DNA of 64,000 nucleotides from Lignipirellula cremea (lineage in GTDB: Bacteria > Planctomycetota > Planctomycetia > Pirellulales > Pirellulaceae): the NCBI RefSeq assembly GCF_007751035.1, contig NZ_CP036433.1:620001-684000 (forward strand), read 5' to 3'. Position 1 is the stretch's first letter. Each line of letters starts with the position of its first letter. Positions 17,371-25,664 of the stretch are shown in pieces. The notes beneath the pieces are model-generated. The model saw nothing but the letters and a program-made list of their open reading frames with translations. It searched no databases and was not told the origin of the DNA. The position numbers and the translations under genes were made by a program.

Positions 17371-17436
17371 ACAGGTTTTCAACCTGTACAGCAAAGACGG
17401 AATGGCTGGGTCCGCTGGCAGGTTTGCAAACCTGCC
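17371..17436. repeat. Pair of palindromes in the convergent gap before hemW
   Basis: acaggtt-ttc-aacctgt (17371-17387) and a perfect 20-bp palindrome whose centre is tttgcaaa (17417-17436) lie 30 bp apart. They share the core caggtt/aacctg. They lie between two convergent genes and may act as bidirectional terminators or be remnants of an extragenic palindromic repeat. Confidence 0.5.
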
Positions 17437-17466
17437 CTGCGATCTTCCTTCCCCAGCCGACCCCCG

Positions 17467-18591
17467 CTATTCCAGAAAGCTGGGCCAGAGCGAATCGCTG
17501 ACCAGCAGGCCGGCTCGTGTGAGTCTCAACTGGTCGTCGACAATCTCCAGCAGTCGATGCTGCAGGAAGTCGGCCAGGGCGACCTCGCCCAGGGCTTCGA
17601 TCGTGTAGCCAGTCTCCGCGGCGAACGCGTGCCGATCAATCCCTTCCAGCCGACGCAGCCCAAACACCAGACGCTCCCGCGCCCGTTCCTCCGGCGGCAG
17701 TCGTTCCCGGTCGACCACCGGCGATTCACCCGCTTCTAGCCGCCGCATCCAGGTCAGCACACTGCGGTGGTTCGATTCCCGCCAGCCATCCACATACCGG
17801 GCGGCGCCTGGCCCCAGGGCGAAGTACTCGCGGCCCAGCCAGTACGTTTCGTTATGCCGACAGCGATGCCCGGGCCGGGCGAAGTTGCTGACTTCGTAGT
17901 GTTCATAACCGGCCGCGGTGAGCTCATCGAGGGCCGCTTCATACATCAATGCTTCCAGCTCTTCTTCCGCGGATGCCAACTCTCCCCGCTCCCGCCGTCC
18001 CCAGAACGCGGCTCCCTGTTCATAAGTGAGACCATAGGTGGAGATATGATCCGGCTGCAGGGCGATCGCCTGCCGCAGATCGGCCTGCCAGTCGGCCAGG
18101 GTTTCGCCAGGCGCCGCAAAGATCAGGTCGAGCGAGATCGACCGCGTCGTGGCCCGCACCCGCTCGTACGCCTGGAAGATATCGTCCGCCCGGTGATCGC
18201 GTTCCAGCACCGCCAGTTTCCGGGCGTTGAACGACTGCATCCCCATACTGATCCGATTCACGCCGTGCCGGGCCAGCAGCTCTGTTTTTTCAGGCGTTAA
18301 ATCGATCGGATTCGCCTCGACGCTCAGCTCGCCGCCAGGCGCCAGCGGCAAGCGGGCCTGGACCAGGCGTAACAGTTCTTCCAGCACGGCCGGATCAAAG
18401 TGCGTCGGCGTGCCGCCGCCGAAAAACAGCGTATCGACCTCGCTGTCGTCCGGCAGACGCTCCAGCTCAAGCGTCAGGGCGGCCAGGTAGCGGGCAAACA
18501 GATCGTCGCGGCCCGCGATCACGGTGAAGTTGCAATAGCCGCACCGATGTCGACAAAAGGGAGCATGCACATAGGCGGCCCGCGGCGGCAT
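17467..18591 (-). CDS. hemW: Radical SAM heme chaperone HemW-like protein
   Basis: Predicted 374 aa from the ATG at 18591; a GTG four codons upstream (18603) is an alternative and neither has a clear Shine-Dalgarno. The radical SAM cluster motif CRHRCGYC fits CX3CX2C. Typical HemW/HemN-like segments follow: DTLFFGGGTPTHF, ELSVEANP, GVNRISMGMQSFN and DLIFAAPGETLADW. The C-terminal HemN_C-like domain is also present. It was historically annotated as oxygen-independent coproporphyrinogen oxidase, but this length and layout fit HemW, which delivers heme to respiratory enzymes. It acts in the cytosol or at the inner membrane. The gene is single, divergent from the FHA gene and convergent with the PQQ gene. 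Confidence 0.92.
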   Translation of the reverse strand: MPPRAAYVHAPFCRHRCGYCNFTVIAGRDDLFARYLAALTLELERLPDDSEVDTLFFGGGTPTHFDPAVLEELLRLVQARLPLAPGGELSVEANPIDLTPEKTELLARHGVNRISMGMQSFNARKLAVLERDHRADDIFQAYERVRATTRSISLDLIFAAPGETLADWQADLRQAIALQPDHISTYGLTYEQGAAFWGRRERGELASAEEELEALMYEAALDELTAAGYEHYEVSNFARPGHRCRHNETYWLGREYFALGPGAARYVDGWRESNHRSVLTWMRRLEAGESPVVDRERLPPEERARERLVFGLRRLEGIDRHAFAAETGYTIEALGEVALADFLQHRLLEIVDDQLRLTRAGLLVSDSLWPSFLE

Positions 18592-18768
18592 GAGACAATC
18601 CACAAGGGAGAGAGAACCAGAATTTCAGCATCGCCAGCCGGGCGGTAATCCGCCCGCGGCGCAGGCCGGGCGGCACGATTTTAACTTAGCAAACTTCGAC
18701 GCCCGTGCGGACGAACGCCTGTACACGTGGCAAAAATTCAGGGGGAAAGACCCTTGCCCGACTATTTT

Positions 18769-18781
18769 CGTATATTATACG
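18769..18781. promoter_or_regulatory. AT-rich palindrome in the hemW/FHA divergent gap
   Basis: cgtata-t-tatacg is a perfect palindrome containing a -10-like TATATT/TATTAT in an otherwise GC-rich region, 100 bp upstream of the FHA gene. No good -35 is seen at the right distance, so it may be a promoter core or an operator. Confidence 0.3.
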
Positions 18782-18880
18782 TAAGAAGGGGGTTAGGCGT
18801 TGCGCCTGCCTTTACCCTCACCCTTTCCCCTTATCCTGGGTGGCAAGGGGGTTCTAATTCGAGGTTGTGGGCCGCCTCTA

Positions 18881-19561
18881 ATGTCCGTGAATATTACTTT
18901 ACGAGTTCTCGACGGTTCTGATCGCGGCCGGGTCTTTGACGACCTGTCGGCGCCGATCACGATCGGCCGTGAAGAAGGCAATACGATCCAGCTGAACGAC
19001 GAACGCGTCAGCCGGTATCATGTCAAAATTCAAGAAGATCACGACAAGCTCGTCCTGACCGACCTGGAAAGCACCAACGGCACCAAAGTCAACGGCGAGG
19101 ACATTCAACTGCGGATCCTGCGTTTCGGCGACATGATCACGGTCGGCCGCAGCGTGCTGCTGTACGGCACGCGGGAACAAATCGCCCAGCGTCTGGCCCG
19201 TTTGCGGGGGGAAAATGTCGAGGCGCTGGACCCGGCCCACAAGTTCGCCCCGGCGGAATTTGGCGTCTCCTGGGACGATGACGATTCCGAATACCAGTCC
19301 GTCCTGCACGCCCTCGACCCGCCTGAATTGCCGGAACGACTTTCCCCCGGACAGGCGGCCCAGCTGTCGGAGCTGATCGAATACTTCCACATCCGTTTGC
19401 GGCGTCTGGCCTCCTCGGTCGACACGGAACGGAAAGGGGAGCGAGTCAGCCTGGACGGCGGCCAGTGGCAGAACGTCCTCGACCTGCAGTCCCGCATGGT
19501 TGAATATCTACGCAACATCGGCGAACCGCCGGACGAGCCCCACAACGGCAACGGCCACTAA
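18881..19561 (+). CDS. FHA domain protein
   Basis: Predicted 226 aa from the ATG at 18881 (MSVNITLRVLDGSDRG); the frame is open upstream but codes low-complexity residues. The forkhead-associated domain spans roughly residues 5-95, with all hallmark residues: ITIGREEGN (GR), VSRYHVKI (S..H) and ESTNGTKVNG (NG). FHA domains bind phosphothreonine peptides. The C-terminal half is acidic, then helical (SEYQSVLHALDPPELPERLS...LSELIEYFHIRLRRLASS), and probably mediates interactions. The likely role is as a phospho-dependent adaptor for Ser/Thr kinase signalling. A kinase-fold gene is 2.6 kb downstream on the same strand, but that protein appears to lack catalytic residues. Confidence 0.92.
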   Translation: MSVNITLRVLDGSDRGRVFDDLSAPITIGREEGNTIQLNDERVSRYHVKIQEDHDKLVLTDLESTNGTKVNGEDIQLRILRFGDMITVGRSVLLYGTREQIAQRLARLRGENVEALDPAHKFAPAEFGVSWDDDDSEYQSVLHALDPPELPERLSPGQAAQLSELIEYFHIRLRRLASSVDTERKGERVSLDGGQWQNVLDLQSRMVEYLRNIGEPPDEPHNGNGH

Positions 19562-19582
19562 GCCGGCGGCCATTTCCAGCAC

Positions 19583-19644
19583 GTAACCAAAGTCGCCGGA
19601 CTTTGGAAGGAGCTGGGCCAGGGCGGCCACACTCTGGCGAGTTC
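19583..19644 (-). repeat. Dispersed intergenic repeat, copy B (inverted, shorter)
   Basis: Read on the minus strand it begins gaactcgcc-agagtgtgg and ends ccaaagtccggcgactttggttac. It matches the two ends of copies A (8210-8290) and C (43228-43307), with about 20 bp missing from the variable centre. It lies right after the FHA stop codon. Confidence 0.65.
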
Positions 19645-19701
19645 AGCCCCGGGGGGACCGAGTGCGGCCTTCCTGACTCAAAACGCCTCCGACCTGAAGC
19701 A

Positions 19702-19731
19702 TTGGTCGCGCCGCCCCGGTGGCGTTATAGT
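19702..19731 (+). promoter_or_regulatory. Sigma-70-like promoter for the sialate O-acetylesterase gene
   Basis: TTGGTC (19702-19707) and TATAGT (19726-19731) are separated by 18 bp, giving an mRNA start about 70 bp before the ATG at 19807. Confidence 0.45.
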
Positions 19732-19806
19732 GGGAGGCATTCACGCCCCCTGCAGCTACTGCTCTCTGTTCTGGGAGCGACTGCTCCACGTTCCAGGAGA
19801 TCCCTT

Positions 19807-21375
19807 ATGAAGGTCGCCGTTTCTTTCCTGTTGGCGATGGTGCTGCTGGCCTGTCCGGCGCAAGCGTCGGTCACGCTGCCCAGCTTTTTCAGCGACCACA
19901 TGGTGCTCCAGCGCGAGGCGCCTTTGCCGATCTGGGGACGGGCCGAACCGGGCCAGAAGATTACCGTTACGCTGGCTGGAGAATCGGCTGTCGCCCAGGC
20001 CGACGGCGAGGGGAACTGGAAGGTCGAACTCAAGCCGCTGGCCGCTTCGCGCACGCCGCAGGAACTGACGGTCCAGGCCGCAGGCGAGGAGAAAAAGATC
20101 ACCTTGACCGACGTGCTGATCGGCGATGTCTGGCTAGGCTCGGGTCAGTCCAACATGGCCGGCCGCGTGGCCTCGTACGCCGGAAACGACGAAACGCTCG
20201 CCGCCCTGGCAGCCAAGGCCCCCTTTCCCCAGATTCGCCTGATGCAAAGCGGCCCCGCGCCCCGCTGGACTCCGGCCACAGCGGAAACGGTCAACTCCTT
20301 CTCGGCGATCCATTTCGCCTTTGGCGAACGCCTGCAGCGGGAGCTGGACGTGCCGGTCGGCCTGATCGTCGGCGCCGTGGGCGGCACGCCGTCGGGTTAC
20401 TGGATCCCGCCGCAAACCTTCGCCGACAGCCCGAAGTGCAAAGAGTCCATCGCCCAGGCGACGAAGACCTTCAGCCGGGAACGGGCGGACGAACTATACC
20501 AGGCCCGCGTCAAACAGTGGGAAAAAGCGGTCGCCGCCGCAGCAGCCAAAGGGGAAAAGGTCCGTGGGCGCAAGCCGCTTCCTCCCGTGGATCCAGGCGA
20601 ATCCAGCCGTGGCGGCAAGATCGGCGGCCTTTATGAACGGTACATCGAGCCGATCGCTGGCTACCGCATCCGCGGCGTGCTCTGGGACCAGGGCGAAGCC
20701 GGCTCCGGCGTCGTCGGAGTGGATCAGTACGTTTTGATGAGCGAACTGATCCGCGGCTGGCGCGAGGTCTGGGGCCAGGGCGAGTTCCCGTTTCTGTTCG
20801 TGCAGAAACCCAGCGGCGGCGGCTGTGCCTTCCGCGACGACGATCCGATCACCCGCAACGCTGAGCCGTTCGTCGCCGACCTGCCCGCCATCGACGGCCG
20901 CGATTCGGGCGAAGGACGTTATCTGTACGTCCGCCTGATGCAAGGGAACAAGAACGCCTGGATGACGCCCGTCAGCGATCTCGGTTCGGGCATTCATCCG
21001 ACCAACAAATGGGGCTACGGCAACCGCGCGGCCGAAGTCGCCCTCAGCCAGGTCTACCAGACCGGCGTGCAGGCTTACGGCCCGATCTACCGCTCCCATA
21101 AAATCGACGGCAACAAAGTCACGGTCGCTTTCGACCAGGTCGGCAAAGGACTCACGGCCGCCCACAGCAGCAACCTGCAGGGCTTCGCCGTCGCCGGCAA
21201 AGACGGCGTCTGGCACTGGGCCGACGCCACGATCGAAGGCGACTCAGTCGTGCTTTCTTCCAGCGAAGTCGCCAGTCCAACCCGCCTGCGATACGCCTTT
21301 GCGCAGAAGCGGGCCTGGGCCAACCTGTTCAACAAGGACGGGCTGCCGGCCCTCGCCTTTGAAACAGGCGAGTAG
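19807..21375 (+). CDS. Sialate O-acetylesterase (SASA/SGNH family)
   Basis: Predicted 522 aa from the ATG at 19807. A signal peptide (KVAVSFLLAMVLLACPAQAS) is followed by the typical start LPSFFSDHMVLQREAPLPIWGRAEPG and a small beta-sandwich. The catalytic block I reads VWLGSGQSNM with the nucleophile S115. A block-V-like segment near LGSGIHPTNKWGYGNRAA supplies the Asp/His pair. The C-terminal domain is beta-rich. Such enzymes remove O-acetyl groups from sialic acids or other sugar esters, here outside the cytoplasm. A BNR sialidase-like gene lies at 30.6 kb, but the two are not linked. The exact substrate is unknown; planctomycetes use this family widely on complex glycans. Confidence 0.9.
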   Translation: MKVAVSFLLAMVLLACPAQASVTLPSFFSDHMVLQREAPLPIWGRAEPGQKITVTLAGESAVAQADGEGNWKVELKPLAASRTPQELTVQAAGEEKKITLTDVLIGDVWLGSGQSNMAGRVASYAGNDETLAALAAKAPFPQIRLMQSGPAPRWTPATAETVNSFSAIHFAFGERLQRELDVPVGLIVGAVGGTPSGYWIPPQTFADSPKCKESIAQATKTFSRERADELYQARVKQWEKAVAAAAAKGEKVRGRKPLPPVDPGESSRGGKIGGLYERYIEPIAGYRIRGVLWDQGEAGSGVVGVDQYVLMSELIRGWREVWGQGEFPFLFVQKPSGGGCAFRDDDPITRNAEPFVADLPAIDGRDSGEGRYLYVRLMQGNKNAWMTPVSDLGSGIHPTNKWGYGNRAAEVALSQVYQTGVQAYGPIYRSHKIDGNKVTVAFDQVGKGLTAAHSSNLQGFAVAGKDGVWHWADATIEGDSVVLSSSEVASPTRLRYAFAQKRAWANLFNKDGLPALAFETGE

Positions 21376-21517
21376 CAACGCCCGTGGTTCTCGAGATCCT
21401 GCCGCAGTCGCACCAGGAAAGGCCGCGGCTGGCGAAACGGAAAGTCCTTGATTTGGCGGGGGCCATCGCCGAACATAGAGGGGGTAGAGTCCGTTTCTTT
21501 TTTTCGCTGCTGAACCT

Positions 21518-23077
21518 ATGTCGGATAGTTTCGACGCCTATCATCTGTGGCTGGGCATTGCTCCTGGCCATCAACCGCCCGACCACTATCGTTTGCTGGG
21601 GGTGGAAAAGTTTGAGTCGGATCTGAACGTCATCGCCAATGGCGCCGATCGGCAGATGCTCTACCTTCGCAATTTCCAGCGCGGCAAGTACAGCGCGCTC
21701 TCGCAGAAGCTGCTGAACAAGGTCGCCCTGGCGCAAGGCGTGCTGCTGGATCCGGGGAAAAAGGCAGCCTACGACGCCCAACTGCGGGACGGCAGCGCGG
21801 AAGCCGATGCCGATGCCGATGAACTGCCCGAGATCGACGAATCAGGCGCCCTGTTCGGCGAGTATCTGCTGAGCGATCACCTGGCCAGCGGCAGCACGGG
21901 ACAGGTTTTCAAAGCCGTGCATCGCACCATGCAGCGGACCGTGGCGCTCAAAATCATGTCGAGCGACGGCGTCAAATCGGAAGAGCACGTGGCCCGGTTC
22001 CGGCAAAAGGTCAGCATCCTGGGCCGCTTCCAGCATCCCAATGTGGTCGTCGCTTACGACGCCGGCGAGCGGGACGGCAACTTTTTTCTCATCATGGAGT
22101 ACATCGACGGCTGGGACCTGCACGCCCTGGTCAAAAAGAACCATCCGTTGCCGATGGAGAACGTGCTGCAGTACTTTACCCATGCGGCCAACGCCCTGGG
22201 CTACGCGCACGACCACCGCGTGTTTCATCGGAACGTGAACCCGACCAACCTGCTGATCGACCGCGAGGCGGTGGTCAAGGTGATCGGCTGGGGCCTGTGC
22301 CGGCTGGCGGAGGAAGAACACCCGAGCGACTCCACATTACAGGTGCAGTCGTATGACAACTCCCGGATCCGCGGCTCCTTTGACTTCATGTCGCCGGAAC
22401 AGTTCAGCAGCAACGGCCTGGCCGACGAGCGTAGCGATGTCTACGCGCTGGGTTGCTCCCTGTACTTTGCGCTGACGGGGAAACGGCCCTACTCGGCCCG
22501 CACGCCGCAGGAAAAGGCGGAAGCCCATCGGAAGAAGCCGATCCCCTCGCTGCGGAAACTGCGGCCCGATGTCCCGCCGGTCCTGGACCAGATTTTTCAG
22601 CGGATGCTGGCCAAAGAACCGAGCCAGCGTATCGCATCGATGTACGACCTGATCGATGAGTTCCAGGCCGTTCTGCACGACGGCGGCTCCGCCCAGGCCC
22701 GTCTGGTGCTGGGCAGCTGGACGCCCAGCGCGCCAACCCAGCTGCCGACCCCCGCCGCCCTGGTCGATCGGGCGACGATTGAACAGCCGACGATTGAACA
22801 GCCGACGATTGAACAGCCGACGATTGAACAGCCGACGAGTGTTCCCGCGTCGGTGGATGCGGCCCCGATCCCGCCGCCGCCTGCATTGCCGGTGGAACCG
22901 CCGCTTGCCATGCCTGCCGGCCCGCCGCCGCTGGCGTTACCGATGGGCCCGCCGCCCGCCAGTCCCCGGACCGGCCGGCCCGCCTCCCCGCCGGAGCCTC
23001 GCCCCGGCGATCCGGCGCTGGTCGACTTCCTGGACAAGATCCAGGCCAAAGCGACCTCGCCGCGCAAGAAGAGCTGA
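21518..23077 (+). CDS. Serine/threonine kinase-fold protein, predicted pseudokinase
   Basis: Predicted 519 aa. Residues ~20-90 resemble a J-domain (HYRLLGVEKFESD...LLDPGKKAAYDAQL). The kinase fold covers ~113-380, with a degenerate glycine loop, K145 (VALKIM) and MSPEQ in the activation-segment end. Key catalytic residues are replaced. HRD is H237-R238-N239, the following Lys is N241, DFG is G257-W258-G259, and the alpha-C Glu region reads RQKVSIL. This points to a pseudokinase that may bind nucleotide or act as a scaffold. The C-terminal tail (about 400-519) is Pro/Ala-rich and contains four identical TIEQP repeats encoded by perfect 15-bp repeats. It has no transmembrane helix, unlike many bacterial Ser/Thr kinases. 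The frame is intact and the gene is convergent with the LOG gene. Confidence 0.85.
   Translation: MSDSFDAYHLWLGIAPGHQPPDHYRLLGVEKFESDLNVIANGADRQMLYLRNFQRGKYSALSQKLLNKVALAQGVLLDPGKKAAYDAQLRDGSAEADADADELPEIDESGALFGEYLLSDHLASGSTGQVFKAVHRTMQRTVALKIMSSDGVKSEEHVARFRQKVSILGRFQHPNVVVAYDAGERDGNFFLIMEYIDGWDLHALVKKNHPLPMENVLQYFTHAANALGYAHDHRVFHRNVNPTNLLIDREAVVKVIGWGLCRLAEEEHPSDSTLQVQSYDNSRIRGSFDFMSPEQFSSNGLADERSDVYALGCSLYFALTGKRPYSARTPQEKAEAHRKKPIPSLRKLRPDVPPVLDQIFQRMLAKEPSQRIASMYDLIDEFQAVLHDGGSAQARLVLGSWTPSAPTQLPTPAALVDRATIEQPTIEQPTIEQPTIEQPTSVPASVDAAPIPPPPALPVEPPLAMPAGPPPLALPMGPPPASPRTGRPASPPEPRPGDPALVDFLDKIQAKATSPRKKS
22774..22833 (+). repeat. Four perfect 15-bp tandem repeats inside the pseudokinase gene
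   Basis: The unit gacgattgaacagcc is repeated four times without change, encoding TIEQP four times. Identity at the DNA level, including third positions, indicates recent expansion or ongoing slippage. The repeat is in frame, so copy-number change would alter tail length only. Confidence 0.9.
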
Positions 23078-23186
23078 CGTGGAATTTCGTCGTTCGCTCG
23101 GTTCCCCCCCTGGAATCGAAAGGCGACCAGAAAGACGGATTCATCACGGAGTTCGGCTACGATGCGAAGCTCTTGTCGCGATTCCT

Positions 23187-24068
23187 TTAACCCGAATTCG
23201 CGCCGCCGGGCGCTTTGTGGTTGTCGGTTTCGCGGCCGTTGTGGAAAGCGTAGATCAGGTCGAACGCCTGCTGCGGATTGTCGGCGTAGTCGAACAGGTC
23301 CAGGTGCTCATCGGCAATCACTCCTTCGTCCGCCAGGAACTGCATGTCGATCACCTGCTCCCAGTATTCGCGACCAAACAGAATGATGGGGATCTCCTGC
23401 ATCCGTTCCGTCTGTCGCAAGGTCAGAGCGTCGAACAGTTCGTCCAGCGTGCCGAAGCCGCCGGGGAACACGACTAGCGCCTTGGCCCGCATTAAAAAGT
23501 GCAGCTTTCGCATGGCGAAGTAATGGAACTGGAAGCACAGCTCCGGCGTGATGTAAGGGTTCGGCCGCTGCTCGGCCGGCAGGGTGACATTCAAGCCGAT
23601 CGACTTGGCTTCGACCTCAAAGGCGCCGCGATTGGCGGCTTCCATAATCCCGGGGCCGCCGCCCGTCGCCACGACATAATCGCACTTGCCGTTGACCTGG
23701 CAGGTGGAAGAGACAATCCGGCTGAACTCCCGGGCCTGGTCGTAGTAGACGCTCTTGGCCAGCAGGCGTTCGGCCCTTTCCACGGCCCGGGCACGGCGGG
23801 GGTCGTCGGGTTTCTGTTCGAGCGCCAGCTTGGCGCGGTCCAGACGCAACTGGGCTTCGCTTTGTTCGGCGATCTGGGTGCTGCCGAACACGACGATCGT
23901 GGACTCCACGCCGGCGGCCGCCAGGGCCATTTCCGGCTTGAGCAGTTCCAGCTGCATGCGGACCGGTCGTAACTCGTCGGACTGCAGGAAATGCGTATCC
24001 AGTTCGGCCAGCCGATAGCTGGTCGCGCTCATAATGTTCTGCAGGTTCTGCTTGGGATCTAAAGGCAT
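23187..24068 (-). CDS. LOG family (TIGR00730-type) Rossmann-fold protein
   Basis: Predicted 293 aa from the ATG at 24068; the frame stays open to 24125. The family motif PGGxGTxxE is present as PGGFGTLDE, together with VATGGGPGIMEAANRGA and the nucleotide-binding strand STIVVFGS. LOG proteins are phosphoribohydrolases that split nucleoside 5'-monophosphates (cytokinin-type or plain AMP). They were once annotated as lysine decarboxylases. The protein is longer than minimal LOG (~190 aa) because of an extra helical N-terminus (~residues 1-110), a layout seen in one LOG subgroup. It follows the DPFG-repeat gene by about 90 bp on the same strand and may be its downstream partner. The physiological substrate is unknown. 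Confidence 0.9.
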   Translation of the reverse strand: MPLDPKQNLQNIMSATSYRLAELDTHFLQSDELRPVRMQLELLKPEMALAAAGVESTIVVFGSTQIAEQSEAQLRLDRAKLALEQKPDDPRRARAVERAERLLAKSVYYDQAREFSRIVSSTCQVNGKCDYVVATGGGPGIMEAANRGAFEVEAKSIGLNVTLPAEQRPNPYITPELCFQFHYFAMRKLHFLMRAKALVVFPGGFGTLDELFDALTLRQTERMQEIPIILFGREYWEQVIDMQFLADEGVIADEHLDLFDYADNPQQAFDLIYAFHNGRETDNHKAPGGANSG

Positions 24069-24159
24069 GGCAGTTCGGTTCTCGCACAAAGATGGGGGAA
24101 CCCGAGCAGGTCGGGGCGACTTCATTTTACCAGCTCCCGCCGCCTGCCATGGGAAAGAC

Positions 24160-25536
24160 TTAACGCTTCCCGGCCGATTCCTGCGAGCCTGTCGTTTGCA
24201 GCGCGTCGAGCGATTCCAGCAGACCCCTGATCTTCTGCTGGGCGGCCGGTCGCTGTTTCACGATCAGGGACTCCAGCGCCGCTTCCACCGTGGCGTCGGT
24301 TTCGCTCCAGCTGTCGGGCTCCACCACCACCTGCACCAGGCGGACGAGCTTCTCCGCCTCCGCCGCTGCTGGCGGCGACAAACGATAGACGACCCACCGG
24401 GGCGCCTGCGGATCGACTTCCGCCTGCTTCACCGCCGGCGATCCGGCGGGCGGCGTATTCAGCACGGCGCGCAAGCTGCGGAGCAGCTGTTCCAGCTTGC
24501 GGTGAGTTGCTTCAGTCTGCGCGACAACGAGAAAATCGGCGCCGTTTTGCCGTAGCGCTTGGATCTCCCCGGGACCGCCGACCTCCGACCACGTTTCCGG
24601 ATCGATCACGGTCGTCGCCACTTCAATCAATCGATCCAGACCAGGCGTCGAAGTCTCCGTAAGCAGGACGCGGTTGAGACCACTCCACCCGGCCAGGCAA
24701 GGTCCGATCGGCGTCAGCGGCCGCTCTCCCAGGGCGTCGACGGTCAGGTCGGATACGGGATACACGCGCACGCTCTGGTAATCTTCCGCCGCGTCTTCGG
24801 TGGTAATCAACAGTGTCTCATCGACGATACACCAGGTGAGTTCGAGCTCGTGTAGTATCCGGTTCAAGGTCGCCCGCAAACTGCGGCCGTAGCTGCTGAT
24901 GGTGATGGGCGTGTCGGATCCGATCCCCACGCCATCGAGAGCCCGCGTGTCAATCTCGATTTGAATCTGGAACGCATCCTCCATCACTTCCACCACATTG
25001 GCCAGCGACTCTTCGATCACGCGGATATTGAATGGCTTGTCCAGCGCCGCACGCAGGGACACATTGGCCGCATCGTCAAGGAAGAACGGCTCCATCTTCT
25101 CCGACGCATCGTCTGGAATGACGAGCAAGGGAATCTGTCCCACACGGGATCGACGCGAATTGTCCGCCGGTCGGACCAGCGAGCTGCTCGAATCGAACGG
25201 ATCGGGATTCGCCTGCCCCGTTCCAAACGGATCGTCATTCGCGGGACCCGCTCCAAACGGATCAGGCGTAGCGGGCTTTTTCGCGGACGGTTTGACGGGA
25301 GGAGCATCGCCGAACGGATCGGCGCCTGCCCCAAAGGGATCGGCCGCGGGCGGATCGCCGAACGGATCTGCGTGGGCGGGCTCCCTGGCGAACGGATCGC
25401 CTGACGGAACCGTTGGGGGCGACCCTGCGCCGAAGGGATCAGCAGGCGAATCGTCGGCGGCAAACGCCGATGGTGGGAGTACTACCAGCGCCATCACGAA
25501 CCCAGCGAACACAATCGCAAGCGACGTCGACTTCAT
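24160..25536 (-). CDS. Exported DPFG-repeat protein with STN/secretin-like domain
   Basis: Predicted 458 aa from the ATG at 25536, which gives a clean signal peptide (LAIVFAGFVMALVVLPPSAFA). Residues ~25-115 are a low-complexity region with about nine copies of DPF(G/A/D), likely a flexible spacer. Residues ~140-240 resemble the short N-terminal domain of secretins and TonB receptors (LRAALDKPFNIRVIEESLANVVEVM...LRATLNRILHELELTWCIVDETLLITT). Two further segments share a VIDPETWSEVGGPGEI / VVEPDSWSETDAT motif, suggesting a duplicated domain. This architecture recurs in planctomycetes, where its function is unknown. It lies between the FGE-fold gene and the LOG gene on the same strand. Confidence 0.8.
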   Translation of the reverse strand: MKSTSLAIVFAGFVMALVVLPPSAFAADDSPADPFGAGSPPTVPSGDPFAREPAHADPFGDPPAADPFGAGADPFGDAPPVKPSAKKPATPDPFGAGPANDDPFGTGQANPDPFDSSSSLVRPADNSRRSRVGQIPLLVIPDDASEKMEPFFLDDAANVSLRAALDKPFNIRVIEESLANVVEVMEDAFQIQIEIDTRALDGVGIGSDTPITISSYGRSLRATLNRILHELELTWCIVDETLLITTEDAAEDYQSVRVYPVSDLTVDALGERPLTPIGPCLAGWSGLNRVLLTETSTPGLDRLIEVATTVIDPETWSEVGGPGEIQALRQNGADFLVVAQTEATHRKLEQLLRSLRAVLNTPPAGSPAVKQAEVDPQAPRWVVYRLSPPAAAEAEKLVRLVQVVVEPDSWSETDATVEAALESLIVKQRPAAQQKIRGLLESLDALQTTGSQESAGKR

Positions 25537-25664
25537 TTGATAGTTTCTTGAAAGTGCGCACGCTGGCCGGCTCGCACTGCTTTGCCCTTCACGCACAAGT
25601 ATACCAGGCGGCTGGCCCTGCCGCGAGCGGAAAGCGACGATGCTCGATTTACAGGGAACGTCCG

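Noticed and set aside
22774-22833. Short tandem array considered as a CRISPR
   Set aside because: Units are 15 bp with no spacers and are translated in frame. No CRISPR array or cas gene was seen anywhere in the window.
22404-23147. Minus-strand frame with Ser/Val repeats opposite the pseudokinase tail
   Set aside because: The repeats are the reverse reading of the in-frame TIEQP units; no start context or domain.
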